A stretch of 45,980 bases of DNA from an uncultured Victivallis sp. (GCA_944389815.1 CALXNS010000093.1:1-45980), one strand, 5' to 3'; shown: positions 16,605 to 25,773, numbered from the stretch's first letter. The notes: generated by a model not told the origin, from the sequence alone. Program-made: numbers and translations.

Positions 16605-16645
16605 TCCCGCTATGCGGTACAGCAGTTATTCTACGGAAACGCCGG

Positions 16646-17026
16646 TTATTTGACCGCGTTGGCCGAAACCGAAACTTCGCGGATATGGAACATCCACGAC
16701 ATCGGGGCACACACCGAAACCATGTCAAGCGTCTGCGAGGCGCCCAGATCCTTGCTGTGTTTCGTGACCATCTGCGCGACCGACTTGACGTTAACCGTGT
16801 CCTGCAGCAGAACGATCGAGCCCGGATTCTCGGTCGAACCGGAAAGCAACGGAATCATGAAAAGATAAATTCCCCAGTTGCTGGCCTGAATGTGCGCCAC
16901 CGGTGTACCGGAAGCGGAAATTTTCATATTGTTCAGATCACTGCCCGGCTTCGACGTTTCGATGCTTGCACAGCCGCTGAAAAGAACCGCGGCGGCAACC
17001 GCCGCCAAAAGTGTCAGTTTACGCAT
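16646..17026 (-). CDS. Lipoprotein, paralogue of the next gene upstream
   Basis: 126 aa with a signal peptide and lipobox (LFSGC, Cys19). The mature domain shares with its neighbour the pattern ETxxx..N..xIxxSGTxVxHxxAxxxGxYLxMIPLxxGS, then a DTVN motif, and ends in SxSANxxK. Equal length and tandem order (29 nt apart) show a gene duplication. The function is unknown. The two may form an outer- or inner-membrane lipoprotein pair. GAAGGG precedes the ATG, and a strong terminator lies about 40 nt after the stop. Confidence 0.8.
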   Translation of the reverse strand: MRKLTLLAAVAAAVLFSGCASIETSKPGSDLNNMKISASGTPVAHIQASNWGIYLFMIPLLSGSTENPGSIVLLQDTVNVKSVAQMVTKHSKDLGASQTLDMVSVCAPMSWMFHIREVSVSANAVK

Positions 17027-17055
17027 GATTATTCCCTTCGCTCTCTATTAAACGG

Positions 17056-17436
17056 TTACTTCGTGACATTGGCGGATGCGCTGCTTGAACGCCAGTAGAA
17101 AATAAAGCCGGCACTGCTGTTCGAGGTCGTAAGATCGAGAACCTTGCTGCCGCCCATCTCTTTGGCTTTCCCCGTCACAATGCGGCTGAGCGCCTGCGAA
17201 TTGACCGTGTCACTCAACAACGCCGGCAACCCAATATTGGTCTCCGAACCCGTGATCAACGGGATCATCAAAAGATACAATCCGTTGGTCGTCGCACTCA
17301 CATGACCAACCTGAGTTCCGGACGTTACAATCTCCTGTCCGTTGAAATCGGTATTGGACGCCGTCTCGATCGTCGAACAGCCCGTCATCGCCACGGCCGC
17401 GGCGACGCCGGCGAACATTGCCAGAAATTTCTTCAT
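17056..17436 (-). CDS. Lipoprotein, first of a tandem paralogous pair
   Basis: 126 aa with signal peptide MKKFLAMFAGVAAAVAMTGC and the lipidation site at Cys20. The mature part contains SGTQVGHVSATTNGLYLLM and IPLITGSETN, then LLSDTVNSQAL and a small C-terminal domain ending SASANVTK, aligning end to end with the following gene. It has its own promoter (17562-17589). I recognise no named family; a periplasm-facing lipoprotein is all that can be supported. Confidence 0.8.
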   Translation of the reverse strand: MKKFLAMFAGVAAAVAMTGCSTIETASNTDFNGQEIVTSGTQVGHVSATTNGLYLLMIPLITGSETNIGLPALLSDTVNSQALSRIVTGKAKEMGGSKVLDLTTSNSSAGFIFYWRSSSASANVTK

Positions 17437-17561
17437 TTCTCTCTGATTCCTTTCCCCTGGTTTTCTTCTCTATGCTGCACCATAGCCGAAAGAGCGCACC
17501 CAAAACAATTTTCCCGCGGAATCCTCCTCAAAAAAAACATTCCCGGCACGCCCCCCATATA

Positions 17562-17589
17562 AATATAACAACCCCGCCCCAAAAAGCAA
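17562..17589 (-). promoter_or_regulatory. Promoter of the paired lipoprotein genes
   Basis: Minus strand: -35 TTGCTT (17584-17589), 16-nt spacer, -10 TATATT (17562-17567). Leader of about 120 nt to the first ATG. Confidence 0.55.
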
Positions 17590-17611
17590 GCCGCTTTCCG
17601 GGAAAAATATT

Positions 17612-19522
17612 TCACTTCAGCCAGAGCGCCGACGACGCATCCGACGGCATCCGCCAATCCCCACGCGGCGACAACGCGATCGTCCCGACCTTCGGCCCAT
17701 CCGGCACGCAGCTGCGCTTGAACTGCTGACTGAAGAAGCGCCGCAGAAAAATCCGCAGCCATTTCTCAATCGTCTCCCGGTCGTAGACTCCGGAAAACGC
17801 ATTCTCCGCCAGAGCCGCAATCTTCTCCGGCGGCGCACCGTATTTGAGGAAATGATAGAGAAAATAATCATGCAGTTCATACGGACCCACCAACTCCTCG
17901 GTCTTCTGCGCCACGGAACCGTCGGAGGCAGCAGGAAGAAGTTCCGGACTCACCGGAGTTGCGATCACATCGCGCAGCACTGCGGACAGTTCCGGAGCGG
18001 ATTGTTCGGCGGTGTTCTCGATCAGGAACCGGATCAACGTCTTGGGAATCGAACAATTCACCGCGTACATCGACATGTGGTCCCCATTGTAGGTGCTCCA
18101 GCCGAGCGCGATCTCCGAGAGATCGCCGGTGCCGATCACCAGCCCGCCGGTCTTGTTCGCAAGATCCATCAGCAACTGCGTCCGTTCGCGCGCCTGAACG
18201 TTCTCATAGGTCGTATCCAGCACCGCCGGGTCATGCCCGATATCCTTGAAATGCAGCAGACACGCCGGTTTGATGTCCACCTCTTTGAGCTGAACGCCCA
18301 GGAGTTCGCACAACTTCACCGCATTCCCGCGCGTCCGTCCCGACGTGCCGAACCCAGGCATCGTCAACGCCAGAATGTCGGAAGCCGGACGTTTCAACAC
18401 CCGGCAGCATTCGGCGGCAACAAGCAGCGCCAGCGTCGAATCCAAGCCGCCCGAAATGCCGATTACCAGAGTCTTCGCCCGGGTATGTTCGACCCGTTTG
18501 GCCAGACCGGCGCACTGGATCGCAAAAATTTCATCGCACCGCGCCCGCCGATCCGCCGCATTCTCCGGAACGAACGGATGACGCGCATTCGAAGCAAATT
18601 CCAGATCCGGACTCCCTTTCGCTGCGGGAAGCATCACCTCACGGAACGGCGGCACGCCTTCTGGAATGCGGTTGTCTCCGAAAGAGCTCTCCGATAAGCG
18701 CGCCGCCCGCAGTTTCGCAAAATCGACGTCCGCATAAATCAGATTCGATTCGCGGTCGAAACGTCGGTTTTCCGCAGCCAGACGGCCGTTGTCCCCGATC
18801 AGCGCATGGCCGCCGAAGACCGCGTCGGTCGTCGACTCGTGCACTCCGGCTCCGGCCAGCACATAAGCGCTCAGACAGCGGGCGCTCTGCTGCAGAACAA
18901 GTTCTCTGCGGTAGGCCGCCTTGGAAGCCAGTTCGGTTCCGGCGGAGAGGTTGAAGATCGCCCGGGCGCCGCCGAGCGCCAGAAGCGAACTCGGCGGCAA
19001 CACGCCCCAGAGATCTTCGCACAACTCAATCCCGAACCGAAACTCCTCCCCGGCCGTAAAGATCAGATCCGTTCCAAAAGGAATCTCCTCCCCGCCGAGC
19101 CGGACATATTTTCCCGCCGTATCCGCTCCGGAAGAGAAATGGCGTTTTTCATAAAATTCCCGGTAATTCGGCAGCAGCGTCTTCGGCACGACGCCGCGAA
19201 TGATGCCGCCTGCGGCGACCGCGGCAACGTTGTAAATCCGTTCCCCGCACCGCAGCGGCAACCCGAAAATCGAAACAAGCGGTAGATTCCGCGTCTCCGC
19301 GGCGATCCGAACGGCTGACTGAGCCGCAGCCTTGAGCAGTTGTTCCTGAAAAAACAGATCTCCGCACGAATACCCGGTTATGGACAATTCCGGAAAAACC
19401 ACCGCGTCCGCCCCATGTTCCGCCGCCGCGCGACAACACTCCAGTATCGCCGCTTCGTTGAACGTCACATCGGCAATCCGCAGCACTGGAACCGCCGCCG
19501 CCAGACGATAGAAATCAAACAT
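17612..19522 (-). CDS. nadE: Glutamine-dependent NAD+ synthetase
   Basis: Last step of NAD synthesis: amidation of nicotinate adenine dinucleotide. The two-domain form has 636 aa. The N-terminal nitrilase-type amidohydrolase carries the Glu in VVFPELSITGYS, the Lys in KTLLPNYREFYEKRHF and the nucleophile Cys in FGIELCEDLWG. The C-terminal synthetase has the PP-loop GISGGLDSTLALL, with GTGDLSEIALGWSTYNGDHM further on. Of two adjacent ATGs, 19522 is preferred because GAGGGG lies four to five nt upstream; 19525 would be too close. It lies downstream of dut in the same direction. Confidence 0.95.
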   Translation of the reverse strand: MFDFYRLAAAVPVLRIADVTFNEAAILECCRAAAEHGADAVVFPELSITGYSCGDLFFQEQLLKAAAQSAVRIAAETRNLPLVSIFGLPLRCGERIYNVAAVAAGGIIRGVVPKTLLPNYREFYEKRHFSSGADTAGKYVRLGGEEIPFGTDLIFTAGEEFRFGIELCEDLWGVLPPSSLLALGGARAIFNLSAGTELASKAAYRRELVLQQSARCLSAYVLAGAGVHESTTDAVFGGHALIGDNGRLAAENRRFDRESNLIYADVDFAKLRAARLSESSFGDNRIPEGVPPFREVMLPAAKGSPDLEFASNARHPFVPENAADRRARCDEIFAIQCAGLAKRVEHTRAKTLVIGISGGLDSTLALLVAAECCRVLKRPASDILALTMPGFGTSGRTRGNAVKLCELLGVQLKEVDIKPACLLHFKDIGHDPAVLDTTYENVQARERTQLLMDLANKTGGLVIGTGDLSEIALGWSTYNGDHMSMYAVNCSIPKTLIRFLIENTAEQSAPELSAVLRDVIATPVSPELLPAASDGSVAQKTEELVGPYELHDYFLYHFLKYGAPPEKIAALAENAFSGVYDRETIEKWLRIFLRRFFSQQFKRSCVPDGPKVGTIALSPRGDWRMPSDASSALWLK

Positions 19523-19600
19523 CATTCCCCTCAAGCAATTTCATCGAATTGGATTATTCCGCCTCACAACAGGCCGGGCAAACCGGCATGGCATCAAACA

Positions 19601-20044
19601 TCACTTTCTGCCGCTGCTGCCGAATCCGCCCTCCCCGCGAACGGTTTCGGAAAGTTCATTCACGGCAATCAGTTCCACCTGCGGCAGTTCCGCAATCACC
19701 ATCTGCGCAATCCGGTCGCCGCGGTGCACGGCAAACACTTCCGGTCCGTGATTGAAGACAATCACCCCCACTTCCCCGCGATAACCGGCGTCGATGGTGC
19801 CGGGTGAATTCGTAAGCGCAATATTGTGCTTGAGCGCCAGACCGCTGCGGGGACGCACCTGCGCCTCATATCCGACCGGAAGCTCCATTCGGAACCCGGC
19901 GGGAACCAGGATGCTTCGGCCAACCGGCAGTTCCAGATCGACACGGGAACGCAGATCGTAGGCGGCGTCGTCCTCATGCGCCTTGGCGGGCATCAGGTCG
20001 GAACAGCCGTCGAGAGGTTGAATTTTTATCGTGATTTTTGCCAT
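19601..20044 (-). CDS. dut: dUTP diphosphatase
   Basis: Trimeric dUTPase (147 aa) that removes dUTP and supplies dUMP. All five motifs are present: AAYDLRS (I), RPRSGLA (II), [14 protein letters not shown] (III), [10 protein letters not shown] (IV) and the C-terminal arm [10 protein letters not shown] (V). The start is the ATG at 20044 (MAKITIKI) behind a weak GGAA; a more upstream in-frame start adds eight residues not typical of the family. It is divergent from the PilT-like gene, with about 100 bp between starts. Confidence 0.96.
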   Translation of the reverse strand: MAKITIKIQPLDGCSDLMPAKAHEDDAAYDLRSRVDLELPVGRSILVPAGFRMELPVGYEAQVRPRSGLALKHNIALTNSPGTIDAGYRGEVGVIVFNHGPEVFAVHRGDRIAQMVIAELPQVELIAVNELSETVRGEGGFGSSGRK

Positions 20045-20061
20045 TTTTTTCCAATTCCGGG

Positions 20062-20090
20062 TTGTCAAAAAAAACTTTTTGTATTACAGT
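20062..20090 (+). promoter_or_regulatory. Promoter of the PilT-PilT fusion gene
   Basis: -35 TTGTCA (20062-20067), 17-nt spacer made largely of an A-tract and T-tract, -10 TACAGT (20085-20090). Predicted start near 20097, about 47 nt before the ATG. Confidence 0.6.
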
Positions 20091-20143
20091 AACAGACATG
20101 TATGTTTATTTCAAGTTCCATTTGAGTTTGAGGTGTGAATTTT

Positions 20144-22351
20144 ATGGAAATCAAAGACCTTCTGCAGTATGCCATGGCCTCCGGCAGCTCCGACCTTTAC
20201 ATCAATTCCGGCAAAATGCCTTACGTTCGCCACTGCCGCCAGGTCGTTCCGGTGGATGAAACCCCGATCACTGCCGAACAGATCGACGCCTTCCGCGAGG
20301 AGACGCTGATCAATCAATCCGAAATCAACAGTTACGAAAAAACCGGAAGCGCCGACTCGTCATTCGCCTTCTCCCCCGCGGAACGCTTCCGCTTGAACTT
20401 CTTCCGCAGCTTCAACGGGCCGTCGTTCGTCGCGCGGCCGATCCATTCCGGCGGAGAACTCGACTTCGAAAAACTCGGACTTCCCGCCGACATCCTTTCC
20501 GAAGTCTGCCAGGCGACGCGCGGCATCATCCTCGTCGCCGGCTCCACCGGAAGCGGAAAATCCACGACGATGGCGGCTCTCATCAATTACATCAATCACA
20601 ACTTCAACCGCCATATCATCACGATCGAAGACCCGATCGAATATCTCCATACCGACATCGCCAGTCTGGTCACCCAGCGCGAACTCAACGGCAATGCCGT
20701 AAGTTTCGCCGACGCCCTCCGCAGCGCCCTGCGCGAAAGTCCGGACGTCATCGTCATCGGTGAAATGCGCGACATCGATACCGTCGAAACCGCGATCTCC
20801 GCCGCGTTGACCGGACACCTGGTCATCACCACGGTTCACACCTCCGACGCGGTGCAGGCGGTCGAACGCATCATCGACCTCTGCCCGGAACACCAGCGCA
20901 CCCAGATCGCCTCCGACCTTTCGCTGGCAATGGTGGCGATTCTGGCCCAGCGCCTGATTCCCCGCGCCGACGGCGAAGGAATGGTTCCCGCACTGGAAAT
21001 TCTGCGCGGAACCCCGACGGTTCAGAAACTGATCGAAGAACGCGATTTCGCCGGACTGGACGAAGCGCTCCGCCGCGGCGGCGAAGCAGGCATGATTACC
21101 TTCACCCGAGCGGTTTTCCACCTCTACAAAGAGGGGATCATCACGATGGAGGCGGCGGAAAACACCGTCAGCAACCGCGATGAATTCCGACTGCTCACGA
21201 AAGGCATGGAAAGCGGAGTCAGCGCCTTCAGCAGCAATTACGGCAGCAGCGAAGACGCCGAGGACGGCAAATTCATCGACATGCGCCGACTGCTCCGCAC
21301 CGCAATCAAGGTCGGAGCAAGCGACCTGCTGCTCTCGACGGGATCCAGTCCGGTACTCCGGCTTCACGGTGAATTGCGCGCGCTCGACCTGCCCGAACTC
21401 GGACCGAGCGACACTCAGCGCCTGCTGTACAGTATCCTCACGCCGCGCCAGCGGGTCGATTTCGAAGAGAAGCGGGAGCTGGACTTCGCGCTCTCGGTCT
21501 CGCTGCCGTCATTGGAAAATCCGGAGGAGAAAAGTTTCTACCGGTTCCGTATCAATGGGTTCTTCCAGCGCGGCCACGTCGGCGTCGCCGCCCGTGTGAT
21601 CGCAAGCAAGATTCCGGAACCCTCGCAGCTGCATCTGCCGCCGCAAATCCTGACCTTCGTCACCAAGTCCCAGGGGTTGATCCTGGTGACCGGTCCGACC
21701 GGAAGCGGTAAATCTACGACGCTGGCCAGTATGATCGACCACGTAAACCGGACCCGGCCGTGCCACATCATCACGATCGAAGACCCGATCGAATACGTCC
21801 ATGAAAACAAAATGTCCCTGATCGAACAGCGCGAAGTTCACGCCGATACCTTGAGCTTCTCCAATGCGCTCAAGTACGCATTGCGCCAGGACCCGGACGT
21901 CATTCTGGTCGGCGAAATGCGCGATATCGAGACGATCGCCGCCGCCGTGACCGCGGCGGAAACCGGACACCTCGTGCTGGCGACGCTGCATACCAACAGC
22001 GCTCCGCAGACGATCGACCGTATCATCGACTCCTTCCCGGCCAATCAGCAAAATCAGATCCGTCTTCAGCTCGCCGGCGCTCTGCTGGCGGTCATTTCGC
22101 AGCGTCTGCTTCCGACCAAGGACGGCAAAGGCCGGGTCGGCGCATTCGAGATCATGGTGGGGACTCCGCCGGTGCAGGCGCTGGTGCGCGAAGGCAAAAC
22201 CGGTCAGCTCCAGTCCCAGTTGGAAACCGGTGCAAAAGACGGCATGATGACGCTGGAAAAATCGCTGAACGATCTTTACAGTCAGGGATTGGTATCTCTT
22301 CAGGAAGTGCAGTCGCTCACCCGCGACTTCAAACAACCGGACGAGTTCTGA
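20144..22351 (+). CDS. Tandem PilT-PilT twitching motility ATPase fusion
   Basis: 735 aa, twice the usual PilT/PilU length, made of two complete retraction-ATPase halves in one open frame. Half 1 has Walker A GSTGSGKST (about 133-141), ITIEDPIEY, Walker B GEMRD and His box GHLVITTVHT. Half 2 has Walker A GPTGSGKST (about 517-525), ITIEDPIEYVH, GEMRD and GHLVLATLHT. Each half begins with a PAS-like N-terminal domain (ASDLLLSTG in the second). Half 2 is closer to canonical PilT; half 1 has diverged, as PilU does. A linker of about 25 residues rich in Ser/Asp joins them. GAGGTG precedes the ATG at 20144. No other pilus gene is in the window. Confidence 0.93.
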   Translation: MEIKDLLQYAMASGSSDLYINSGKMPYVRHCRQVVPVDETPITAEQIDAFREETLINQSEINSYEKTGSADSSFAFSPAERFRLNFFRSFNGPSFVARPIHSGGELDFEKLGLPADILSEVCQATRGIILVAGSTGSGKSTTMAALINYINHNFNRHIITIEDPIEYLHTDIASLVTQRELNGNAVSFADALRSALRESPDVIVIGEMRDIDTVETAISAALTGHLVITTVHTSDAVQAVERIIDLCPEHQRTQIASDLSLAMVAILAQRLIPRADGEGMVPALEILRGTPTVQKLIEERDFAGLDEALRRGGEAGMITFTRAVFHLYKEGIITMEAAENTVSNRDEFRLLTKGMESGVSAFSSNYGSSEDAEDGKFIDMRRLLRTAIKVGASDLLLSTGSSPVLRLHGELRALDLPELGPSDTQRLLYSILTPRQRVDFEEKRELDFALSVSLPSLENPEEKSFYRFRINGFFQRGHVGVAARVIASKIPEPSQLHLPPQILTFVTKSQGLILVTGPTGSGKSTTLASMIDHVNRTRPCHIITIEDPIEYVHENKMSLIEQREVHADTLSFSNALKYALRQDPDVILVGEMRDIETIAAAVTAAETGHLVLATLHTNSAPQTIDRIIDSFPANQQNQIRLQLAGALLAVISQRLLPTKDGKGRVGAFEIMVGTPPVQALVREGKTGQLQSQLETGAKDGMMTLEKSLNDLYSQGLVSLQEVQSLTRDFKQPDEF

Positions 22352-22376
22352 GGAAATCGATGCCTCGGCGGCATTC

Positions 22377-23168
22377 ATGGATATACCCGTATTCACATTT
22401 TCCGGCGAACATCACAGTGCAGAAGCGGTTCCGTTCCACACTCACCCCGGTACGGAACTGCTTTTCGTGGCGCAGAGCGAATGTTCTTTTCGCCTTGCGG
22501 ACGGTACCTGTTTGAATATTCCTCAGGGAGATGCGCTTGTCCTGCCCGCGGGTTGTTCACACGCACGACCGGCGGTGACGGAAAAATGCCGGATTCTCTT
22601 CACGCTCTTCGAATGCACGGAACCGGGCACGGCAAGCAGAGTCACTCATTTCCGCGTTGGAAACGACGACCTGCTCCGAGTGTGGTTCGAACAGCTTCTG
22701 ACACTCGGCAGGGAGCATCAGATCCGTCAGGCTTCGCTGTTGCTGGCAACCATTCGCAGCCGTCTGCTGATGTTCGAACACGCCGGCCCCCCCGCCGCCG
22801 ACCGGCATCCGCGCGTCCGGGCGGCGCTGGAGGAGATGCAGCGCAATTACACCCGCAGCTTTTCCGTTTCGGAACTGGCGGAACGAATCGGCGTAAGTCA
22901 CAGCCATCTGAATTTTTTATTCCGCAAGGAGTTCGGCACCGGCCCGCTCGGCATTCTGACCGCACTGCGCATGGCGCGCGCCCGACAGCTTCTGCTCGAA
23001 CGAAGATACAACATCGCGGAAGTCGCCTTGAAGAGCGGTTTTCAGGACACCAACTACTTCACCCGGCTCTTCCGCAAGTACCATGGCGTGACTCCTGGCG
23101 AATTCCGTAACAATCCGGCAACCACCGGTCGGAACGGAACCGGCAACCGACTCGGTGAATTTTTCTGA
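22377..23168 (+). CDS. AraC-family transcriptional regulator with cupin sensor
   Basis: 263 aa. The N-terminal cupin (HTHPGTELLFVAQSECSFRLADG ... PQGDALVLPAGCSHA) probably senses a small ligand such as a sugar. The C-terminal pair of helix-turn-helix motifs (about 160-250) has FSVSELAERIGVSHSHLNFLF and the signature IAEVALKSGFQDTNYFTRLFRKYHGVTPGEF. It starts 25 nt after the PilT-PilT gene with only a weak ribosome site, so it may be read from the upstream transcript. Next downstream is nagB, making amino-sugar control an attractive guess with no direct proof. Confidence 0.88.
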   Translation: MDIPVFTFSGEHHSAEAVPFHTHPGTELLFVAQSECSFRLADGTCLNIPQGDALVLPAGCSHARPAVTEKCRILFTLFECTEPGTASRVTHFRVGNDDLLRVWFEQLLTLGREHQIRQASLLLATIRSRLLMFEHAGPPAADRHPRVRAALEEMQRNYTRSFSVSELAERIGVSHSHLNFLFRKEFGTGPLGILTALRMARARQLLLERRYNIAEVALKSGFQDTNYFTRLFRKYHGVTPGEFRNNPATTGRNGTGNRLGEFF

Positions 23169-23285
23169 ATAATTTGTTGAAAAATCCATACTTTCGGGCA
23201 AAACGTCCATTCTGAAAACAGAACTCCATGATATATTGAATGTGTACAACGCAATCTTCATTCTCATAATGGAAGGATTCAAATC

Positions 23286-24071
23286 ATGGAAGTCATCATT
23301 CGCCCCACCACGCAGGATGCCGTCAATCTGACCGCGCGTCTGATCGCCGACGCCATCAATGCCAAACCGCAATTCAAACTCGGCCTGGCCACCGGCGCAA
23401 CGATGGAGGCGGTTTATGCGGATCTGGTCGCCATGAACAAGGTCGGAGAAGTGGATTTCTCCCGGGTCACGACGTTCAATCTCGATGAATATATCGGACT
23501 GCCTCCGGAAGATAAAAACTCCTATCGCTACTACATGAATTATCATCTCTTCAACCATATCAACATCGACATGCGCAACACCAATCTGCCCAACGGCATG
23601 GCTGAAGATGAAGTTGCGGAAGGCCGCCGGTACGAAGAGGCGATCCGCAATTGCGGAGGAATTGATCTGCAGTTGCTCGGCATCGGCAGCGACGGCCACA
23701 TCGGTTTCAATGAACCGATCTCCTCGCTGGCGTCCCGGACGCGCGCCAAGGCGTTGACCCCGGCGACCTATGTGCAGAATTCCGTCTACTTCAACCCGCC
23801 TGAATCGATGCCGCGCCGCGCCTTCACGATGGGAGTCGGCACGATTCTGGACGCGAAACGCATCGTCATGCTGATCACCGGAAGCAAGAAGGCCGGCATC
23901 GCCGCCCAGGCGATTGAAGGACCGGTCACGTCGATGGTCACCGGAAGCGCCCTGCAGCTCCATCCGAATGCGGTGGTCATCCTCGATGAGGGATCGGCGT
24001 CTCAACTTACTCAGAAGGATTATTACAACTGGGTCTTCGCCAACGAGCCGGAATGGGCGCGCTATCGTTAA
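23286..24071 (+). CDS. nagB: Glucosamine-6-phosphate deaminase
   Basis: Converts glucosamine-6-phosphate to fructose-6-phosphate and ammonia in amino-sugar catabolism. Key blocks: GLATGATMEAVYADL (phosphate loop), TTFNLDEYIGL (catalytic Asp), GIGSDGHIGFNEP (catalytic His and Glu) and TMGVGTILDAKRIVMLITG. 261 aa, the normal length. GGAAGG lies 10 nt before the ATG. A possible -10 TATATT at 23232-23237 has no good -35 box, which would suit an activator-dependent promoter under the AraC regulator just upstream. That link is inference. Confidence 0.95.
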   Translation: MEVIIRPTTQDAVNLTARLIADAINAKPQFKLGLATGATMEAVYADLVAMNKVGEVDFSRVTTFNLDEYIGLPPEDKNSYRYYMNYHLFNHINIDMRNTNLPNGMAEDEVAEGRRYEEAIRNCGGIDLQLLGIGSDGHIGFNEPISSLASRTRAKALTPATYVQNSVYFNPPESMPRRAFTMGVGTILDAKRIVMLITGSKKAGIAAQAIEGPVTSMVTGSALQLHPNAVVILDEGSASQLTQKDYYNWVFANEPEWARYR

Positions 24072-24110
24072 GTTGACACGGCGGGATCACACGCTGAGAG
24101 CAGGAGAGAG

Positions 24111-25499
24111 ATGCAAATGACGTTTCAAACGAAGATGAAGCTCGCCCCGGAACTCGATCCGGGGTTCATTCCGGCCGCGCTCTGGAACCGGGAATACCGG
24201 AAACACGCCACCGTGCCGCTGGCAATCACACTGGAGCGGGCCAATGGCGCCGTTTCCCGGTTCGAAACGAAAATCATGCCGGAAACGGCGGAAAACGCCC
24301 CCTTGAATCTGCGCTATGTCGAACGGATCGTTAAATTCCTGCTCTGGGCGCGCGGCGGCTGGAAGGTGGTGATCGGCGGCAGTCCGGCAATCGCACGGAC
24401 ATTGGCGGAACTCTACGCTCCGGGCGGCGAACGCGAATTCGATTATCAGGTCATGGGAGCGAAAATTTATGACCGCAAGTTCACCATCGAAGGCTGTGCC
24501 TACGCCGACGCGCCGGCCGGAAAAGAAATTCCGGTGAAGCTCGGCGGCCATTTCGACGGCTGCCGGATCGGATTCGATCTCGGCGGCTCCGACCGGAAAT
24601 GCGCGGCGGTCATGGACGGAAAAACCGTCCACAGCGAAGAAGTCCCGTGGGATCCCTACTTCCAGAAGGATATTCAATACCACATCGACGGCATCCTTGA
24701 CTCCCTGAAACGCGCCGCCGCGAAACTGCCGCGCATCGATGCCATCGGCGGAAGCGCAGCAGGCGTTTACGTGGACAATCAGCCGCGGATCGCATCGCTT
24801 TTCCGCGGGATTCCGGAATCGGAATTCGCCACCCGCGTCCGTCCGATTTTCCTTGAAATCGCCAAAGAATTTCCGGGCGTGCCGTTCATCGTGCTCAACG
24901 ACGGCGAAGTAACTGCGCTGGCCGGTGCGATCAGCCTCAACTGCAATGCGCTCATCGGCCTGGCGATGGGAACGAGTGAAGCGGTCGGTTACGTGACGCC
25001 GGAAGGGACGCTCACCGATCATCTCAACGAGCTTGCGTTTGCGCCGATCGATTACCGTACCGGCGAAGACGCCCCGCGCGACGAATGGTCGGGCGACTGC
25101 GGCGTCGGCGCGAATTATCTTTCACAGCAGGCGCTCGCCCGGCTCGTGCCGGCGGCGGGATTTGATTTCCCGGCCGGGACTCCGCTGCCGGAACAGCTCA
25201 AGCTCGTGCAGAAGGCCATGGCCGAAAACGATCCGCGCGCCGCGGCGGTTTACCGTACCATCGGCGCATATCTCGGATACGCGGTCGCACATTATGCGGA
25301 CTTCTACTCGCTCGAACATCTGCTGCTGCTCGGACGCGTCTCCAGCGGCAACGGCGGCTCGGTAATTCTGGAAACGGCGGAGAAGGTGCTCCGGGAGGAC
25401 TTCCCCGAACTGCACGTGGAGTTCCATACCCCCGATGAACAATTCAAGCGCCATGGACAGGCGGTGATCGCGGCTACGCTTCCCGAACTGGCCCGATAA
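24111..25499 (+). CDS. Divergent ROK/ASKHA-fold sugar kinase-like protein
   Basis: 462 aa. The phosphate-1 motif of the actin-like ATPase fold appears at mid-protein (RIGFDLGGSDRKCAAV, about residue 150). It is followed by IDAIGGSAAGV, VLNDGEVTALAGA (catalytic-Asp-like ND) and MGTSEAVGYV, which parallel ROK kinases. A ~140-residue N-terminal extension and the absence of the ROK CxCGxxGC zinc motif (GDCGVGANYLS sits there) set it apart. It lies 39 nt after nagB in the same direction, so an amino-sugar substrate is plausible but unproven. GGAG precedes the first ATG (24111); ATG 24117 is also possible. Confidence 0.75.
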   Translation: MQMTFQTKMKLAPELDPGFIPAALWNREYRKHATVPLAITLERANGAVSRFETKIMPETAENAPLNLRYVERIVKFLLWARGGWKVVIGGSPAIARTLAELYAPGGEREFDYQVMGAKIYDRKFTIEGCAYADAPAGKEIPVKLGGHFDGCRIGFDLGGSDRKCAAVMDGKTVHSEEVPWDPYFQKDIQYHIDGILDSLKRAAAKLPRIDAIGGSAAGVYVDNQPRIASLFRGIPESEFATRVRPIFLEIAKEFPGVPFIVLNDGEVTALAGAISLNCNALIGLAMGTSEAVGYVTPEGTLTDHLNELAFAPIDYRTGEDAPRDEWSGDCGVGANYLSQQALARLVPAAGFDFPAGTPLPEQLKLVQKAMAENDPRAAAVYRTIGAYLGYAVAHYADFYSLEHLLLLGRVSSGNGGSVILETAEKVLREDFPELHVEFHTPDEQFKRHGQAVIAATLPELAR

Positions 25500-25515
25500 A
25501 AATTTACAATCGCGC

Positions 25516-25543
25516 TTGACATTTGGGCAATCCATGTTATATT
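25516..25543 (+). promoter_or_regulatory. Strong promoter of the ferredoxin gene
   Basis: Consensus -35 TTGACA (25516-25521), 16-nt spacer, -10 TATATT (25538-25543). Best promoter match in the window. Leader of about 50 nt. Confidence 0.8.
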
Positions 25544-25602
25544 ACCCGGTATTCCCTTCGTGGGAGGTTCAATAACAATTACTTAACAGGAGTTCATGAA
25601 AA

Positions 25603-25773
25603 ATGGCGGCAAAAGTCAACAGTGATGCCTGCAGCGGCTGCGAAACCTGCGTCGGCGCCTGCCCGGTTGAAGCGATTTCCATGCAGGACGGCAAAGCCTC
25701 CGTCGATGACAGCAAGTGCATCGACTGCGGCGCCTGCGTCGGCGAGTGCCCCTGCGAAGCGATCTCCCTCTAA
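25603..25773 (+). CDS. 2[4Fe-4S] ferredoxin
   Basis: 56-aa clostridial-type ferredoxin, a soluble low-potential electron carrier. Two cluster-binding motifs are seen: CSGCETCVGACP and CIDCGACVGECP, each CxxCxxCxxxCP, with two-fold internal symmetry. The length is standard. The Shine-Dalgarno AGGAG is 10 nt before this ATG. An out-of-frame ATG at 25595 sits closer to it and opens a nine-codon frame that ends inside the ferredoxin gene. It has its own strong promoter and a strong terminator, so it is a monocistronic, highly expressed unit. Confidence 0.95.
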   Translation: MAAKVNSDACSGCETCVGACPVEAISMQDGKASVDDSKCIDCGACVGECPCEAISL

